From Actinomycetales bacterium (GTDB lineage: Bacteria > Actinomycetota > Actinomycetes > Mycobacteriales > Micromonosporaceae), in assembly GCA_002919305.1 (NCBI GenBank), contig PKFB01000041.1:95046-159045 (forward strand): a stretch of DNA of 64,000 nucleotides, read 5' to 3'. A program made the position numbers and the translations under genes. Shown here piece by piece: positions 26,220 to 36,733 of this stretch (position 1 is its first letter; every line of letters begins with the position of its first letter). A model generated the notes under the pieces. The model was not told the origin of the DNA, searched no databases, and was given only the letters and a program-made list of their open reading frames with translations.

Positions 26220-27640
26220 CCGGTCCCCCTTTCCAGCAGCTGCCCGCGGGGACGAGCGGTCACCTCCTCAGCCGCCGCCCCACCGGATACCGCACCGGCA
26301 ACCACCTCACCTCGGAGCCAGGTGGCCCGTACCACCCCGGACAACAACCGCCCGGCGTACGGGGTCACTGGATGACGGTGGTGCAGTCGAGCCGGATCGA
26401 CGACGAAGGTCTCCTCTGGACAGAACGCGACCAGATCGGCGTCGCATCCGACGGCGATACGCCCCTTGCGGGTCAGTCCCACCAACGCCGCCGGTTGAGT
26501 GGCCATCCATCTGGCCACATCGGACAGTCGATAACCGCGCCGCCGGGCCTCGCTCCACACCACCGGCAACCCCAGTTGCAAAGACGCGATACCGCCCCAA
26601 GCTGCGGCGAAGTCACCGGTGTCGAGCCGCTTTAAATCCCCCACACAGGGGGAGTGGTCAGAGACCACACAATCGATGACTCCCTCGGACAGGCCCGTCC
26701 ACAGTGGATCCTGATTGGAGCGTTCCCGAATCGGGGGGCAGCATTTGTAGGTCGTAGCGCCGTCGGGCACCTCCTCGGCGGCCAGAGCCAAGTAGTGCGG
26801 ACAGGTCTCGGCGCTGATCCGTACCCCCTCCTCACGCGCCGCCGCGATCAGCGGCACCGCGTCCGATGAGGACAAATGCAGCACGTGAACCCGGGCACCG
26901 GTCTGGCGCGCCGCCGCGATCACGTGCGCGATCGCCGCATTTTCAGCGGTACGCGGACGCGAAGCCAGAAAATCCGCGTAGCGGTGACTGGTGGCGGCCG
27001 GCCGGATCAGCGCCGGCTCTTCGGCGTGCACCACCATCAGTCCGTCCAGCGCCGCCACCACGCGCAGCGCGGCATGGAACTGCTCATCGGACAAAGGCGG
27101 AAACTCCGGAACCCCGGAGTCCACCAGGAAACACTTAAACCCGAAGACTCCTGCGGTGTGCAGCGGCTCGAGCTGGGGCTGATTCCCGGGTACCGCGCCG
27201 CCCCAAAACCCGACGTCCACATAGCACTGACCGGCGGCCGCCTGTCGCTTCACCTCAAGAGCCGCGGGATCCACAGTGGACGGAATCGAGTTCAGCGGCA
27301 TGTCGATGATGGTGGTGACGCCTCCCGCCGCCGCGGCGCGGGTAGCGGTGGCGAAGCCCTCCCACTCGGTGCGGCCCGGCTCATTGACGTGGACATGCGT
27401 GTCCACCAGCCCGGGCAGCAGCGCCACCTCCCCCAAATCCAGGTCGGTGAACCGCGGTCGGGCGGCGTCGCCTGCGCCAGCGCCGTTGGAGAAGCCATCA
27501 CCGGTGTCATGGGTGACCGCGACAGCCTCGCGGTAACCGATGATGTCGACGATCCGCCCGGCTCGGACACACACCGCGGCGGGGCGCTCCCCGTCCGGCA
27601 GCACCACGCGGCGGGAACGCAGCACCAGATCGACGCTCAT
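26216..27640 (-). CDS. allB: Allantoinase
   Basis: A 474-residue cyclic amidohydrolase. Metal ligands are visible in [11 protein letters not shown], the carbamylated-lysine region in [26 protein letters not shown], and SDHSPC. It opens the hydantoin ring of allantoin to allantoate. An unusual insert of about 20 residues ([20 protein letters not shown]) lies near residue 45. It overlaps both neighbours by four bases (ATGA upstream, GTGA downstream), so the whole unit is translated as one message. Confidence 0.95.
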   Translation of the reverse strand: MSVDLVLRSRRVVLPDGERPAAVCVRAGRIVDIIGYREAVAVTHDTGDGFSNGAGAGDAARPRFTDLDLGEVALLPGLVDTHVHVNEPGRTEWEGFATATRAAAAGGVTTIIDMPLNSIPSTVDPAALEVKRQAAAGQCYVDVGFWGGAVPGNQPQLEPLHTAGVFGFKCFLVDSGVPEFPPLSDEQFHAALRVVAALDGLMVVHAEEPALIRPAATSHRYADFLASRPRTAENAAIAHVIAAARQTGARVHVLHLSSSDAVPLIAAAREEGVRISAETCPHYLALAAEEVPDGATTYKCCPPIRERSNQDPLWTGLSEGVIDCVVSDHSPCVGDLKRLDTGDFAAAWGGIASLQLGLPVVWSEARRRGYRLSDVARWMATQPAALVGLTRKGRIAVGCDADLVAFCPEETFVVDPARLHHRHPVTPYAGRLLSGVVRATWLRGEVVAGAVSGGAAAEEVTARPRGQLLERGTG

Positions 27641-28878
27641 GGCACCACCTCGAGCAGATCCGCGCGGGACATCCCGGTCAGCGCCGCCACCTCCGCGGCG
27701 TCCACGGCCCCACAGTCCAGGCCCCGCACCAAGAACCCCACCAATGCGCGGACCGTCGCCGGCTCATCGGCGATCCCGCTACTCGCCCGGCTCAGGTACG
27801 CCGACAGGCGCGCCGCGGCGGCGGACAGCCCGGCCCGGAAGAAGACATAGGTGGCCGCGTACCGGGTCGGAAGCTGGGCCGGATGCAGATCCCACCCCTG
27901 GTAGTACGCGCGCTCCAGGGAGCGGCGCACCAGGCGCGCGTGGAGCCGCCACGCCGCGTACACCGCCTCCCGGTCGCCGACCGGGAGGATGTTGGTGGAG
28001 CCGTCCGACAGGCGAATCCCGGTGCCGGCGACCGCGACCTGCATCACCGCTTTGGCGTAGTCGGCCACCGGATGCTCCATGCTCTGGTAGGCGGCGGCGA
28101 CCCCGCAGGAGGCGCTGTAGTCATAGGTGCCGTAGTGCAGACCCACACACCGGCCGGCGGCGGCGTCCACGCAGCGTGCAAGCGGCGCGGTGCCGTCCGC
28201 CCCAAGTACCACCGCGGGCGTCTCGACCTGGATCTCAAACCGCAGCCGCCCGTATGGCAGCCCGTACGCGGCCTCCAGCTGCTCACACAGCAGCACCATC
28301 GCGCTCACCTGCTCGACGACGCTCACCTTGGGCAGCGTCACCACGAACGTCTCCGGCAGGGGTACGCGCGCCAGCAGCGCCCCTAAGAATCTGTCCAACG
28401 TGGACACTGCACGCCGCCGGGTAGCGCCCTCCAGACTCTTGATCCGGATCCCCACGCTCGCTGGTGCCGTCCCCGCCTCGATCGCCGCTGCCAGCGCCGA
28501 CGCCGCCTCTCGGACCGCCGCGTCCTCGACGGCGTCCGGGTGGTTCCCGTAGCCGTCCTCGAAGTCGATCCGCAGGTCCTCGATCGGTTCCCGCTCCAGC
28601 TTCGCGCGCACTCGCGCGTACACCTGTGCCGCCTCAGCCACGCCGATAGCGGCCGCGAACTCCTCGGGTCCCGGGGCGTATCGCCGCAGCGTCGCCAGTG
28701 CCTCCTCACTCCACTGAGGACCCACGTTGGCGTGGAACCGGTCCGCGGGGACATACACGGTGTGCACCGGCTGTCGGGCGCCGTCCCGCTGCCGGTACCG
28801 CTGATGCAGCGCAGCATCGACCGACGCCAATCGCCGGTCCAGTTCTTGAAGCACACCAGGATCCAGACGACCGCTCAC
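27637..28878 (-). CDS. DUF6986 protein, HpcH/HpaI aldolase-citrate lyase beta-like
   Basis: A 413-residue TIM-barrel protein of the HpcH/HpaI-CitE superfamily. [10 protein letters not shown] (about 103-112) and [15 protein letters not shown] carry the acidic metal ligands; [11 protein letters not shown] and VTLPKV are other barrel strands. Its reaction is not established. It lies between malate synthase and allantoinase with 7 bases and 4 bases of spacing or overlap, so it should act on ureidoglycolate, glyoxylate or malyl-type compounds. No separate ureidoglycolate lyase is present in the operon, making this a candidate for that step; a malyl-CoA-like lyase role is the alternative. Confidence 0.85.
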   Translation of the reverse strand: MSGRLDPGVLQELDRRLASVDAALHQRYRQRDGARQPVHTVYVPADRFHANVGPQWSEEALATLRRYAPGPEEFAAAIGVAEAAQVYARVRAKLEREPIEDLRIDFEDGYGNHPDAVEDAAVREAASALAAAIEAGTAPASVGIRIKSLEGATRRRAVSTLDRFLGALLARVPLPETFVVTLPKVSVVEQVSAMVLLCEQLEAAYGLPYGRLRFEIQVETPAVVLGADGTAPLARCVDAAAGRCVGLHYGTYDYSASCGVAAAYQSMEHPVADYAKAVMQVAVAGTGIRLSDGSTNILPVGDREAVYAAWRLHARLVRRSLERAYYQGWDLHPAQLPTRYAATYVFFRAGLSAAAARLSAYLSRASSGIADEPATVRALVGFLVRGLDCGAVDAAEVAALTGMSRADLLEVVP

Positions 28879-28885
28879 CGGGCCC

Positions 28886-30442
28886 TCACCGGATCAGCTC
28901 ATAGGCAGGCAGGGTCAGAAAATCCACAAAGTCGTCGGCGAGGGTGACCCGCTCGAACAGCTGACGCGCCTGGGCGTACCGCCCCGCCTCGAACGCGGAG
29001 TCCCCGACCTCGGTCCGGATCCTGGTCAGCTCCTCGTCTTCAATCCGGCGCACCAACTCGGGGGTGACCGTCTCCCCGGTGTCCAGGCGGACCTGGTTGT
29101 GGATCCACTGCCACAGCTGGGAGCGGGAGACCTCAGCGGTGGCCGCGTCCTCCATCAGGTTGAAGATGGCGACCGCGCCGGTGCCACGCAGCCACGCCTC
29201 CAGGTAGCGCAACGCGACCGCGACGTTGTTACGCACCCCGGCTTCGGTGATCGACCCGGGGGTGGAGGCGATATCCAGCAGCTGATCGGCGGTCACCTGC
29301 ACCTCTGGGCGGGTGCGCTCCAGCTGATGCGGACGCTCCCCCAGGGCCTGGTCGAACACCTCACGGCAGACCGGCACCAGATCCGGATGCGCCACCCAGG
29401 AGCCGTCGAACCCGTCGGCGGCCTCACGCTCCTTGTCCTGCCGCACCTTCGCCAACGCCACCGCGTTCACCTCGGGATTGCGGCGGCTGGGGATGAAGGC
29501 GGCCATGCCACCGATCGCCATCGCGCCCCGCCGGTGACAGGTACGCACCAGCAGCTCGGTATAGGCGCGCATGAACGGCACGGTCATGGTGATCGACGCC
29601 CGATCCGGCAACACGAACTGCGGACCGGCGTCCCGGAAGGTCTTGATGACGCTGAACAGGTAATCCCAGCGCCCCGCGTTGAGTCCGGCGGCGTACGGCC
29701 CCAGCTCGTAGAGGATCTCGTCCATCTCGAACGCCGCCGGCAACGTCTCGATCAGCACCGTCGCCCGGATCGTGCCCGCCGGCAGCCCCAAGGCCTGCTC
29801 GGCGTGACTGAACACCTCCCGCCATAGTCGGGCCTCCAGGTGGCTTTCCAGCTTGGGCAGGTAGAAGTACGGGCCGCTGCCCCGTGCCAGCAGCTCCCGG
29901 GCGTTGTGGAAGAGATACAGCCCGAAGTCGACCAAGGCGCCGGCGATCGGCCCGTCCGCCACCGGCAGGTGAACTTCGTCCAGATGCCAGCCACGGGGCC
30001 GCACCACGATGGTCGGCACCGGTCCATCCTTCAGCTGGTACCGGCGTCCTTCGGCGGTGGTCAGCGTGATGGTGCGACGCACCGCCTCATACAGGTTCTC
30101 CTGCCCGGAGATCACGTTGTCCCAGTGTGGGGTGTTGGCGTCCTCCAGGTCGGCCAGCCACACCTTCGCCCCGGAATTGAGCGCGTTGATCGTCATCTTC
30201 CGCTCGGTGGGGCCGGTGATCTCCACCCGCCGGTCGGTCAGATCCGGTGGGGGCGGCGGCACCCGCCAGTCGGCCTTCCGAATGTGTTCGGTCTCTTCCA
30301 GGAAATCCAGGCGACCGGCTCGGGCGGCCTGCTCCCGTCGGATAGCGCGGCGTTCCAGCAGCTCACGCCGGCGTGCCCCGAACGCGCGGTGCAGCCCGGT
30401 GACGAACTCGATCGCGTCCGGACTCAAAATCTCCACCATCAT
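28886..30442 (-). CDS. aceB: Malate synthase A
   Basis: A 518-residue malate synthase, the usual length of the A isoform. Signatures seen: [23 protein letters not shown] with the catalytic acid region, [48 protein letters not shown] and [14 protein letters not shown]. It condenses glyoxylate with acetyl-CoA to malate. Its place inside a purine operon shows that glyoxylate from ureidoglycolate is the intended substrate. Start ATG overlaps the xdh stop as ATGA. Confidence 0.96.
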   Translation of the reverse strand: MMVEILSPDAIEFVTGLHRAFGARRRELLERRAIRREQAARAGRLDFLEETEHIRKADWRVPPPPPDLTDRRVEITGPTERKMTINALNSGAKVWLADLEDANTPHWDNVISGQENLYEAVRRTITLTTAEGRRYQLKDGPVPTIVVRPRGWHLDEVHLPVADGPIAGALVDFGLYLFHNARELLARGSGPYFYLPKLESHLEARLWREVFSHAEQALGLPAGTIRATVLIETLPAAFEMDEILYELGPYAAGLNAGRWDYLFSVIKTFRDAGPQFVLPDRASITMTVPFMRAYTELLVRTCHRRGAMAIGGMAAFIPSRRNPEVNAVALAKVRQDKEREAADGFDGSWVAHPDLVPVCREVFDQALGERPHQLERTRPEVQVTADQLLDIASTPGSITEAGVRNNVAVALRYLEAWLRGTGAVAIFNLMEDAATAEVSRSQLWQWIHNQVRLDTGETVTPELVRRIEDEELTRIRTEVGDSAFEAGRYAQARQLFERVTLADDFVDFLTLPAYELIR

Positions 30443-32778
30443 CGCTCCCCTGGGGACGGTTCTCCTGCCGCGGTCACTCCTGCGATGTGCTCCGGACGCA
30501 GCGGTACCCGCGTCAGCTCGCGGCCGGTAGCGGCGCGGACCGCCGCCACGATCGCCGGCGTCGAGGAGATAGTGGGCGGCTCCCCCACCCCGCGCAGCCC
30601 ATACGGCGCTTGCGGATCCCCCAATTCCAAGATCTCCAACCGCATCGGCGGCGTGTCCGCGATCGTGGGGATCAGGTAGTCGGTGAACGATGGGTTGAGC
30701 ACCACCCCGTTGGACACCTGGATCTCTTCCAGCAGCGCCAGCCCAAGGCCCTGGGTGGTGCCGCCCTGGATCTGCCCCTCCACCGCCTGGGGATTGATCG
30801 CCCGGCCCACGTCTTGCGCTGTGACGATCTCGACCACCTTGACCAGCCCGAGCTCGGTGTCCACATCCACCGTGGCGCGGTGCGCGGCGAACGCGTACTG
30901 CACATGCGCATCGCCCTGCCCGGTTTGGGGGTCCAACGGCTGTGTGGGGCGGTGCCGGAACTCAGCGGTCGCCTCCACGGGTTGGTCCCCGACCAATTCC
31001 GCCAGGTCGGCCACCACCTCCGTGCCGGCCAGCACCTTGCCCTCGACGAACCGGTACGCCGCCGGGTTGGCCGCGGCGGCGCTGGACAGCCGGGATAGCA
31101 CCTGCTGTCGGACCTGCTCGCAGGCCGCCTTGATGGCCCCACCGGTCATGAAGGTCTGCCGGGAGGCAGAGGAGGAGCCGGCGTCACCGACGCTGGTGTC
31201 GGCGGTTCGGAGCGTCACCCGATCCACCCCCAGTTCGGTACGCACGATCTGCTCCTGCACCGTCACCAGCCCTTGCCCGACCTCGACAGCGGCCGTGTGC
31301 ACCGAGGCGGTGAGCTCCCCGCCGATCAGCTCCAGCCGCACTCGGGCGGTGGCGTAGTCGTCGAAGCCTTCCGAGAAGCAGACGTTTTTGATCCCGATTC
31401 CGTAGCCGACGCCGCGTACCACTCCCTCGCCGTGGGTGGTGTTCCCCACCCCGCCTGGCAGGTGTCGCAGGTCCCCGGTCGGGGTGGGTGGGGCCGGGGG
31501 TGCGGCCTGGACACGACGCAACAGCTCAGCCACCGGCGCTGGCCCCTCCACCACCTGTCCGGTGGGCATGGTGTCCCCGGTCCGCAACGCGTTACGCACC
31601 CGGATCTCGACCGGGTCCAGCCCGAGCGCCGCGGCCAGTTTGTCCATCTGGGACTCGTAGGCGAAGCAGGCCTGCACCGCGCCGAAGCCCCGCATGGCGC
31701 CGCACGGCGGATTGTTGGTGTAGACGGCCCAGCCGTCCACGGCGACATAGGGCACGCGGTACGGGCCGATCCCCAACGTGGTGGCGTTGGCGATCACGGC
31801 CGCTGAGGTGGAGGCGTAGGCCCCGCCATCCAGCACGATCTCGGCCCGCACCCACAGCAGTTGACCGTCCCGCCGCGCCCCGTGCCGGTAGCGCATCACC
31901 GCCGGGTGCCGGTGCACGTGACCGAAGAAGGACTCCTCACGGGAGTAGACCATCTTGACCGGACGGCCGGTTCGCAGCGCCAACAGGCAGGCGTGGATCT
32001 GCATGGACAGGTCTTCTCGACCCCCGAACGCACCGCCCACCCCGGCCAGGGTCAGGCGTACCTTCTCCGGCGGCAGCCCCAGGCTCGCCGCCACCTGCCG
32101 CCGGTCCCCGTGCAACCACTGGGTAGCCACATACAGGTCGACCCCGCCGTCCGCCGCGGGGATCGCCAACCCGGACTCCGGCCCCAAGAACCCCTGGTCC
32201 TGCATGCCGACCCGGTACTCGCCGCTGACCACCACATCGGCCTCGGGCAGCTCCGGTACGCCATCGGGGGTGTCGTGAACCCCTTTGCGGATTCGGACGT
32301 GCCGCACCAGGTTGCCGCCTGGGTGGACCAGGTCGGAGTCTGGCCGCAGCGCCGCCTCCGCATCCACCACGGGTGGCAGAGGCTCATACTCCACCTCGAT
32401 AGCGGCCAGCGCGCGCCGCGCGGTCTCAGGGTCGTCGGCCGCCACCAGCGCGACCGGCTCTCCCTGGTAGCGCACCTCATCGAAGGCGAGCACCGGCTGA
32501 TCAGGGTGCTCCAGCCCGTAGCATTTGGCGCCGGGAACATCGACGTGGGTGAGCGCCGCGTGCACTCCGGGCAGCCGCAGCGCCGGCGTGACGTCGATCC
32601 GGACCAGACGGGCACGGGGGTGTGGGCTGCGCAGGGTGGCGCCCCACAGCATGCCCTCGGTCCACAGGTCCGAGGAGTAGGCGAACTCCCCACGCACCTT
32701 CAGCAGGCCATCGGGACGGATCGGGCTGTCACCGATGCGCCCCGTACCGGTGGCGGCGTGAGTACGGGTCGTGGTCAT
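30439..32778 (-). CDS. xdhB: Xanthine dehydrogenase molybdopterin-binding subunit
   Basis: A 779-residue large subunit of the xanthine oxidase family. The aldehyde-oxidase a/b hammerhead domain is at about 25-135, followed by the Mo-cofactor domain with [31 protein letters not shown] and the catalytic glutamate in [10 protein letters not shown] (E733). It hydroxylates hypoxanthine/xanthine to urate together with the FAD and FeS subunits encoded upstream. A deaminase gene separates it from them. The ATG overlaps the deaminase stop as ATGA. No XdhC-type maturation factor is nearby. Confidence 0.94.
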   Translation of the reverse strand: MTTTRTHAATGTGRIGDSPIRPDGLLKVRGEFAYSSDLWTEGMLWGATLRSPHPRARLVRIDVTPALRLPGVHAALTHVDVPGAKCYGLEHPDQPVLAFDEVRYQGEPVALVAADDPETARRALAAIEVEYEPLPPVVDAEAALRPDSDLVHPGGNLVRHVRIRKGVHDTPDGVPELPEADVVVSGEYRVGMQDQGFLGPESGLAIPAADGGVDLYVATQWLHGDRRQVAASLGLPPEKVRLTLAGVGGAFGGREDLSMQIHACLLALRTGRPVKMVYSREESFFGHVHRHPAVMRYRHGARRDGQLLWVRAEIVLDGGAYASTSAAVIANATTLGIGPYRVPYVAVDGWAVYTNNPPCGAMRGFGAVQACFAYESQMDKLAAALGLDPVEIRVRNALRTGDTMPTGQVVEGPAPVAELLRRVQAAPPAPPTPTGDLRHLPGGVGNTTHGEGVVRGVGYGIGIKNVCFSEGFDDYATARVRLELIGGELTASVHTAAVEVGQGLVTVQEQIVRTELGVDRVTLRTADTSVGDAGSSSASRQTFMTGGAIKAACEQVRQQVLSRLSSAAAANPAAYRFVEGKVLAGTEVVADLAELVGDQPVEATAEFRHRPTQPLDPQTGQGDAHVQYAFAAHRATVDVDTELGLVKVVEIVTAQDVGRAINPQAVEGQIQGGTTQGLGLALLEEIQVSNGVVLNPSFTDYLIPTIADTPPMRLEILELGDPQAPYGLRGVGEPPTISSTPAIVAAVRAATGRELTRVPLRPEHIAGVTAAGEPSPGER

Positions 32779-34139
32779 CGTGTCCTCCGGGCAGCGAGCA
32801 GACGATGGTTCGCCCGGCGGGCCTCGGCTGCTAACGCGTCGGGTGAGGCGGTACGCAGCTCAGCGGACTCCACCACCGGCCGGCCGCCCACCAGGAGCAG
32901 CTCCACCGATGCTGGAGGCCCCAGGACCAGTGCCGCCACCGGGTCGGTGATGTCGGCGTGCCCCAGGTCGGACAAGCGCCACAACACCACGTCGGCGTAC
33001 TTGCCCACCTCCAGCGAGCCGATCTCGTCCTCCCGTCCCAGACAGCGGGCCCCGCCCCGAGTCCCCATCCACAGGGCCTGCCGTGGGGTGAGGGCGCCAG
33101 GGCCGCCGACCGCCCGCGCCATCAACAGCGCCTGCCGCAGCTCGGCCCCCAGGTGAGCCGCCTCCTGCGACGCGGCGCCGTCCACCCCCAAGCCGACCGG
33201 CACACCCGCGTTCAACAGGTCCCGCACCCGGGCGATCCCCGCCCCCAGGCGCGCGTTGGAGCTCGGACAGTGCGCCACCGACGTGCCGGTGGCGGCGAGT
33301 CTGGCGATCGCGGCGTCGTCCAGATGCACCCCGTGCGCCAGCCACACGTCCTCCCCCAGCCACCCCAGCTCCTCCGCGTACTCCACCGGGGTACGCCCGA
33401 AGGTGGCCATGCAGTACTCCTGCTCATCGGCGGTCTCGGCCAGGTGGGTGTGCAGCCGCACCTGACGGCGACGGGCCAACGCCGCGGCCTCGGTCATCAG
33501 CTTTGTGCTCACCGAGAACGGGGAGCAGGGCGCCACCGCGACCCGCAGCATCGCCCCCGGGGTCGGGTCGTGGTAGGCATCGATCGCCGCCTCGGTGGCG
33601 GCCAACGCCGCGTCGGTGTCCTCCACAAGGGAGTCCGGGGGTAGCCCACCCGCCGAGCGCCCCAGATCCATCGAGCCCCGACAGGGGTGGAACCGCAGCC
33701 CGATACGACGCGCCGCCTCGATCTCCGCGGCGAACAGATCACCGGCACCGGCCGGGAACACGTAGTGGTGATCGGTCGTGGTGGTGCAGCCCGACAGGGC
33801 CAACCACCCCAGCCCGGCGCCGACCGCGGCATGCAGCAGCTCAGCGTCCAGCCTTTCCCACACCGGGTACAGCTGGGTGAGCCAGCCGAACAGCGTCTCG
33901 TCCTGCGCCAGCCCGCGGGTGATCCACTGGTACAGGTGGTGGTGGGTGTTGATCAGTCCGGGCGTGGCCAGGCAGCCTCGCCCGTCCACCCGCCGGGCGT
34001 CCGGGTACGCCCCTGGAGCGGCTCCCGCGCCCACCGCGGTCAGGCGCCCGCCCTCGATGACCAGGTGTCCGTCGGCGTACTCGGTCCCCTGGTCGTCCAC
34101 GGTGGCCACCGCGCAGCCTTCGATGACGATGCGCTCCAT
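32775..34139 (-). CDS. 8-oxoguanine/guanine deaminase-type amidohydrolase
   Basis: A 454-residue TRZ/ATZ-type amidohydrolase with metal motifs INTHHHLYQWITRGLAQDE, HTHLAETADEQEY, LAHGVHLDD and GVDGAASQE. The sequence pattern matches bacterial 8-oxoguanine deaminases, which also relate to guanine and isoxanthopterin deaminases. In this operon it would feed a deaminated purine to xanthine dehydrogenase (guanine to xanthine, or 8-oxoguanine directly to urate). It shares one base with the FeS-subunit stop (TGATG) and four with the xdhB start. Confidence 0.87.
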   Translation of the reverse strand: MERIVIEGCAVATVDDQGTEYADGHLVIEGGRLTAVGAGAAPGAYPDARRVDGRGCLATPGLINTHHHLYQWITRGLAQDETLFGWLTQLYPVWERLDAELLHAAVGAGLGWLALSGCTTTTDHHYVFPAGAGDLFAAEIEAARRIGLRFHPCRGSMDLGRSAGGLPPDSLVEDTDAALAATEAAIDAYHDPTPGAMLRVAVAPCSPFSVSTKLMTEAAALARRRQVRLHTHLAETADEQEYCMATFGRTPVEYAEELGWLGEDVWLAHGVHLDDAAIARLAATGTSVAHCPSSNARLGAGIARVRDLLNAGVPVGLGVDGAASQEAAHLGAELRQALLMARAVGGPGALTPRQALWMGTRGGARCLGREDEIGSLEVGKYADVVLWRLSDLGHADITDPVAALVLGPPASVELLLVGGRPVVESAELRTASPDALAAEARRANHRLLAARRTR

Positions 34140-34609
34140 CAGCGCACCTCGCTTTCAGCGGCGGCCAGCCGCACCGCGTCGAGGATCTTCTCGTAACCGG
34201 TGCACCGGCACAGGTTGCCCGCCAACGCTTCTCGGATGTCCTCATCCGTGGGCCGTGGGTTCCGGCGTAGCAGGTCGTGGACGGTGATGATGAGACCGGG
34301 CGTACAGAACCCACACTGCACCGCGCCGGCCTCCAGGAAGGCCCGCTGCACCGGATCCAACTGTGTCGCCTCGGCCAGCCCCTCCACGGTGCGGACCCGG
34401 CGCCCCTGGGCTTGCCCGGCCGGCACCAAGCAGGCGCAGACCGGCACCTCATCCAGATAGACCGTGCAGGAGCCGCATTCCCCTTGTTCACAAGCGTTTT
34501 TAGAGCCGGGCAGACCCATGCGTTCCCGCAACGTGTACAGCAGGCTCTCCCCCGGCCATACGTTGTCGACCTGGCGCGGTTCGCCATTGACCACACAGTT
34601 CAGGTGCAC
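34139..34609 (-). CDS. Xanthine dehydrogenase iron-sulfur subunit
   Basis: About 156 residues with two [2Fe-2S] centres: C-x4-C-x2-C in ACEQGECGSC with a later cysteine in VCAC for the plant-ferredoxin type, and QCGFCTPG...CRCTGY for the alpha-helical type. It passes electrons from the Mo centre to FAD. The GTG at 34609 is preferred over a longer frame because GAAGGGGAG lies just before it and the product then starts at the usual HLNCVVNGEPR; it overlaps the FAD-subunit gene by ten bases. Confidence 0.94.
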   Translation of the reverse strand: MHLNCVVNGEPRQVDNVWPGESLLYTLRERMGLPGSKNACEQGECGSCTVYLDEVPVCACLVPAGQAQGRRVRTVEGLAEATQLDPVQRAFLEAGAVQCGFCTPGLIITVHDLLRRNPRPTDEDIREALAGNLCRCTGYEKILDAVRLAAAESEVR

Positions 34610-35493
34610 CGGTCTCCCCTTCCTCGATAGCTCTCCCAGGCCCACCGCAGGGTGCGTTGGGCCAGGACGGACAGGGCGTGCCGGCGGTAGGCGGCGGTGC
34701 CGCGCACGTCATCGATGGGCGACGCCGCGGCGGCCACCAGCTCGCCGAACCGGCGTACCACCGACTCCGGCAGCGCGACGTCGCCCCGCCCTGACCGAGA
34801 GGCGAAGCCGTCCTGCTGCAACGCCTCGGTCAGAAACTGTTCTGCTGTGTACGCCCGTGTCGGGACCGGACCAGCCGACCCGATGGCGGCCCGCACCCAC
34901 CCCCGCTCCGGGGTGAGCGCCAGCGCGAAGGAGCACACCGCGATCACCATGGCGTTGCGGGTCCCGACCTTGGCGAACTGCTGTGGCCCGTCCGCCGGCG
35001 GTACCAGGACCGCCGCAATCAGTTCGTCCGGCGCCACCGCCGTCCGCTTGGGGCCGAGGAAGAATTCCGTCACGGGTATCCGCCGGACCCCACGGACCGA
35101 GGCCAGCTCGATCACGGCGTCACACACCAACAGCGGTGGATGGCAATCCCCGGCGGGGGAACCGGTACCGAGGTTCCCACCGATCGTGCCCCGGTTGCGG
35201 ATCTGGGGCGACCCCACGGTGCGGGCCGCCATCCCCAGCCCCGGCGCTTTGTCTTTCAGTTCCTCAATGATTCGCCGGTAGGGCACCGCCGCGCCCAGCC
35301 GCAGATACCCGCCGTCGAGGCCCCAGTCGGTCAGGTCCGTCACGCGCCCCAGGTCCAGCAGCGCCGACGGCCGGAGCCGCCCCGAGTTGATCCCGACCAT
35401 CACGTCGGTCCCTCCGGCCACCGGTACGGCGTCCGGATACTCGGCTTTGGCGGCCAGCGCGTCCTGCCATGTTGTGGGAGCCAGAAACTCCAC
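34600..35493 (-). CDS. Xanthine dehydrogenase FAD-binding subunit
   Basis: A 297-residue FAD-binding CO-dehydrogenase-type protein. FAD motifs are PVAGGTDVMVGINSG and TIGGNLGTGSPAGDCHPPLL. It reoxidises the enzyme with NAD. The gene starts at GTG with AAAGGAGGTG directly upstream, a strong ribosome site, and runs into the FeS-subunit gene. The C-terminal 90 residues form the CO_deh_flav_C domain. Confidence 0.94.
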   Translation of the reverse strand: MEFLAPTTWQDALAAKAEYPDAVPVAGGTDVMVGINSGRLRPSALLDLGRVTDLTDWGLDGGYLRLGAAVPYRRIIEELKDKAPGLGMAARTVGSPQIRNRGTIGGNLGTGSPAGDCHPPLLVCDAVIELASVRGVRRIPVTEFFLGPKRTAVAPDELIAAVLVPPADGPQQFAKVGTRNAMVIAVCSFALALTPERGWVRAAIGSAGPVPTRAYTAEQFLTEALQQDGFASRSGRGDVALPESVVRRFGELVAAAASPIDDVRGTAAYRRHALSVLAQRTLRWAWESYRGRGDRCT

Positions 35494-35529
35494 CCCACAC
35501 CTCCTTTACCGGGCCCGCGGCCCTGCCCG

Positions 35530-36396
35530 TCAGGCGCTCAGCGCCCACGCCCGTCCCGCCGGAGGCGCGTCGTCACGCAATACGGTGCCTTCGATGAGGC
35601 CGTATGGCTGCTCCGTGGCGTTGAAGACCACGTTGGGGTTGTCCAGCCCGAACGGAGACAGATCCACCAACAGGTGATGCCGGTTGGGCAGCGCTAGCCG
35701 GACCTCAACCACCTCCGCACACTGGGCCAGCACCCGCTCCGCCATCGCGTACAGTGTCTGCTGCAGCGACAGACTGTGAGTCTGTACGAAGGCATCGATC
35801 AACGCCTGCCGAGTGGCTTGATAGGAGGCATTCCAATCCCCATCACCGGTCCGGTATCGCCAGTAGGCGTTCACCACGGTGGCCAGGATCCGGTCGGTGG
35901 TCTCCGCCAAGGTGGTGTAGGGGTCCTTGATGAAACCGTGGAACTCCGAACCGGTGGAGTTCAGCAGCACTAAATCCGTCAGGCCGGACACCACCCAGGT
36001 CTGAGAGCCGTCGTAGGTGACGATCGCCCGCCGCGTCTCATCCCCACAGCGCTGGAAGGAGTGCGGTCCCAGCCGCCGCCAGTGGTATGCCGTGATGCTC
36101 ACTCGCGCCGCGTGGACCGACTGTTGGGAATCCACGAAGTGCCGCGCGAGCAGCGCCGCGAAATCCTCGATCACCGCCACGCCGTAACGCCGCGCGAACG
36201 CGTACACCGCGTTCTTCTGGCTGTCCGTCGGCAGTACCCGGCTGTTGTCACCGGTCAGGTAGGTGTCAGCGAAGTCACCGGTCAACGTGACATCCACCGT
36301 CATATCCACCAGTTGGTGCTCCTGCCCGTCCCGGCCCACGTGGACCAGGCGGGTGGCGGACTTGCCGTACTGGTGGGCCCCGAGCGTGATCGCCAT
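35530..36396 (-). CDS. Urate oxidase (uricase)
   Basis: A 288-residue uricase built of two T-fold repeats. Seen are the opening LGAHQYGKSATRLVHV, VDVTLTGDFADTYLTGDNSRVLPTDSQKNAVYA with the active-site Lys/Thr pair region, LNSTGSEFHGFIKDPYTTL, and RHHLLVDLSPFGLDNPNVVFNATEQPYG. It is cofactor-free and oxidises urate to 5-hydroxyisourate. It is the third gene of the operon, 4 bases after uraH, preceded by GGGGGAG. Confidence 0.96.
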   Translation of the reverse strand: MAITLGAHQYGKSATRLVHVGRDGQEHQLVDMTVDVTLTGDFADTYLTGDNSRVLPTDSQKNAVYAFARRYGVAVIEDFAALLARHFVDSQQSVHAARVSITAYHWRRLGPHSFQRCGDETRRAIVTYDGSQTWVVSGLTDLVLLNSTGSEFHGFIKDPYTTLAETTDRILATVVNAYWRYRTGDGDWNASYQATRQALIDAFVQTHSLSLQQTLYAMAERVLAQCAEVVEVRLALPNRHHLLVDLSPFGLDNPNVVFNATEQPYGLIEGTVLRDDAPPAGRAWALSA

Positions 36397-36400
36397 GAGG

Positions 36401-36733
36401 TCAACTCCCCCGGTAGGTGGTGTAGCCGAACGGGCTGAGCAGCAATGGGACGTGGTAGTGCTGGTCGGGAGCGGTGACGGTGAAGATCACCACCACCTCG
36501 GGAAAGAAGCCGCCGTCGAAGTAACCCCAGACGTCGAAGACCAGACGCCAGACACCAGCTCCCCACTCGTGGGGTGGCACCCAGTCCCGCAGCCGCCCCG
36601 TCTCGTCGGTGTGGCCGGTGGCGACCACGGTCCAGCTGTCCTGATCCCCGGGGTCGCGACGCTCCAACCGGACGGGGATGCCGACCGCGGGCACTCCCCG
36701 GGTGGTGTCGAGTACGTGCGTAGACAGGCTCAT
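36401..36733 (-). CDS. uraH: 5-hydroxyisourate hydrolase
   Basis: A 110-residue transthyretin-related protein. It has the N-terminal STHVLDTTRGVPA with the active-site histidine, GRLRDW, and the diagnostic C-terminus YTTYRGS that separates these hydrolases from true transthyretin. It opens 5-hydroxyisourate to OHCU. The ATG overlaps the uraD stop codon (ATGA). Confidence 0.96.
   Translation of the reverse strand: MSLSTHVLDTTRGVPAVGIPVRLERRDPGDQDSWTVVATGHTDETGRLRDWVPPHEWGAGVWRLVFDVWGYFDGGFFPEVVVIFTVTAPDQHYHVPLLLSPFGYTTYRGS

Noticed and set aside
26876..27850. A 324-codon plus-strand frame opposite allantoinase
   Set aside because: Antisense shadow; basic low-complexity translation with no domain.
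31861..33156. A 431-codon plus-strand frame
   Set aside because: Antisense to the xanthine dehydrogenase and deaminase genes, with no recognisable domain; a shadow of high third-position GC.
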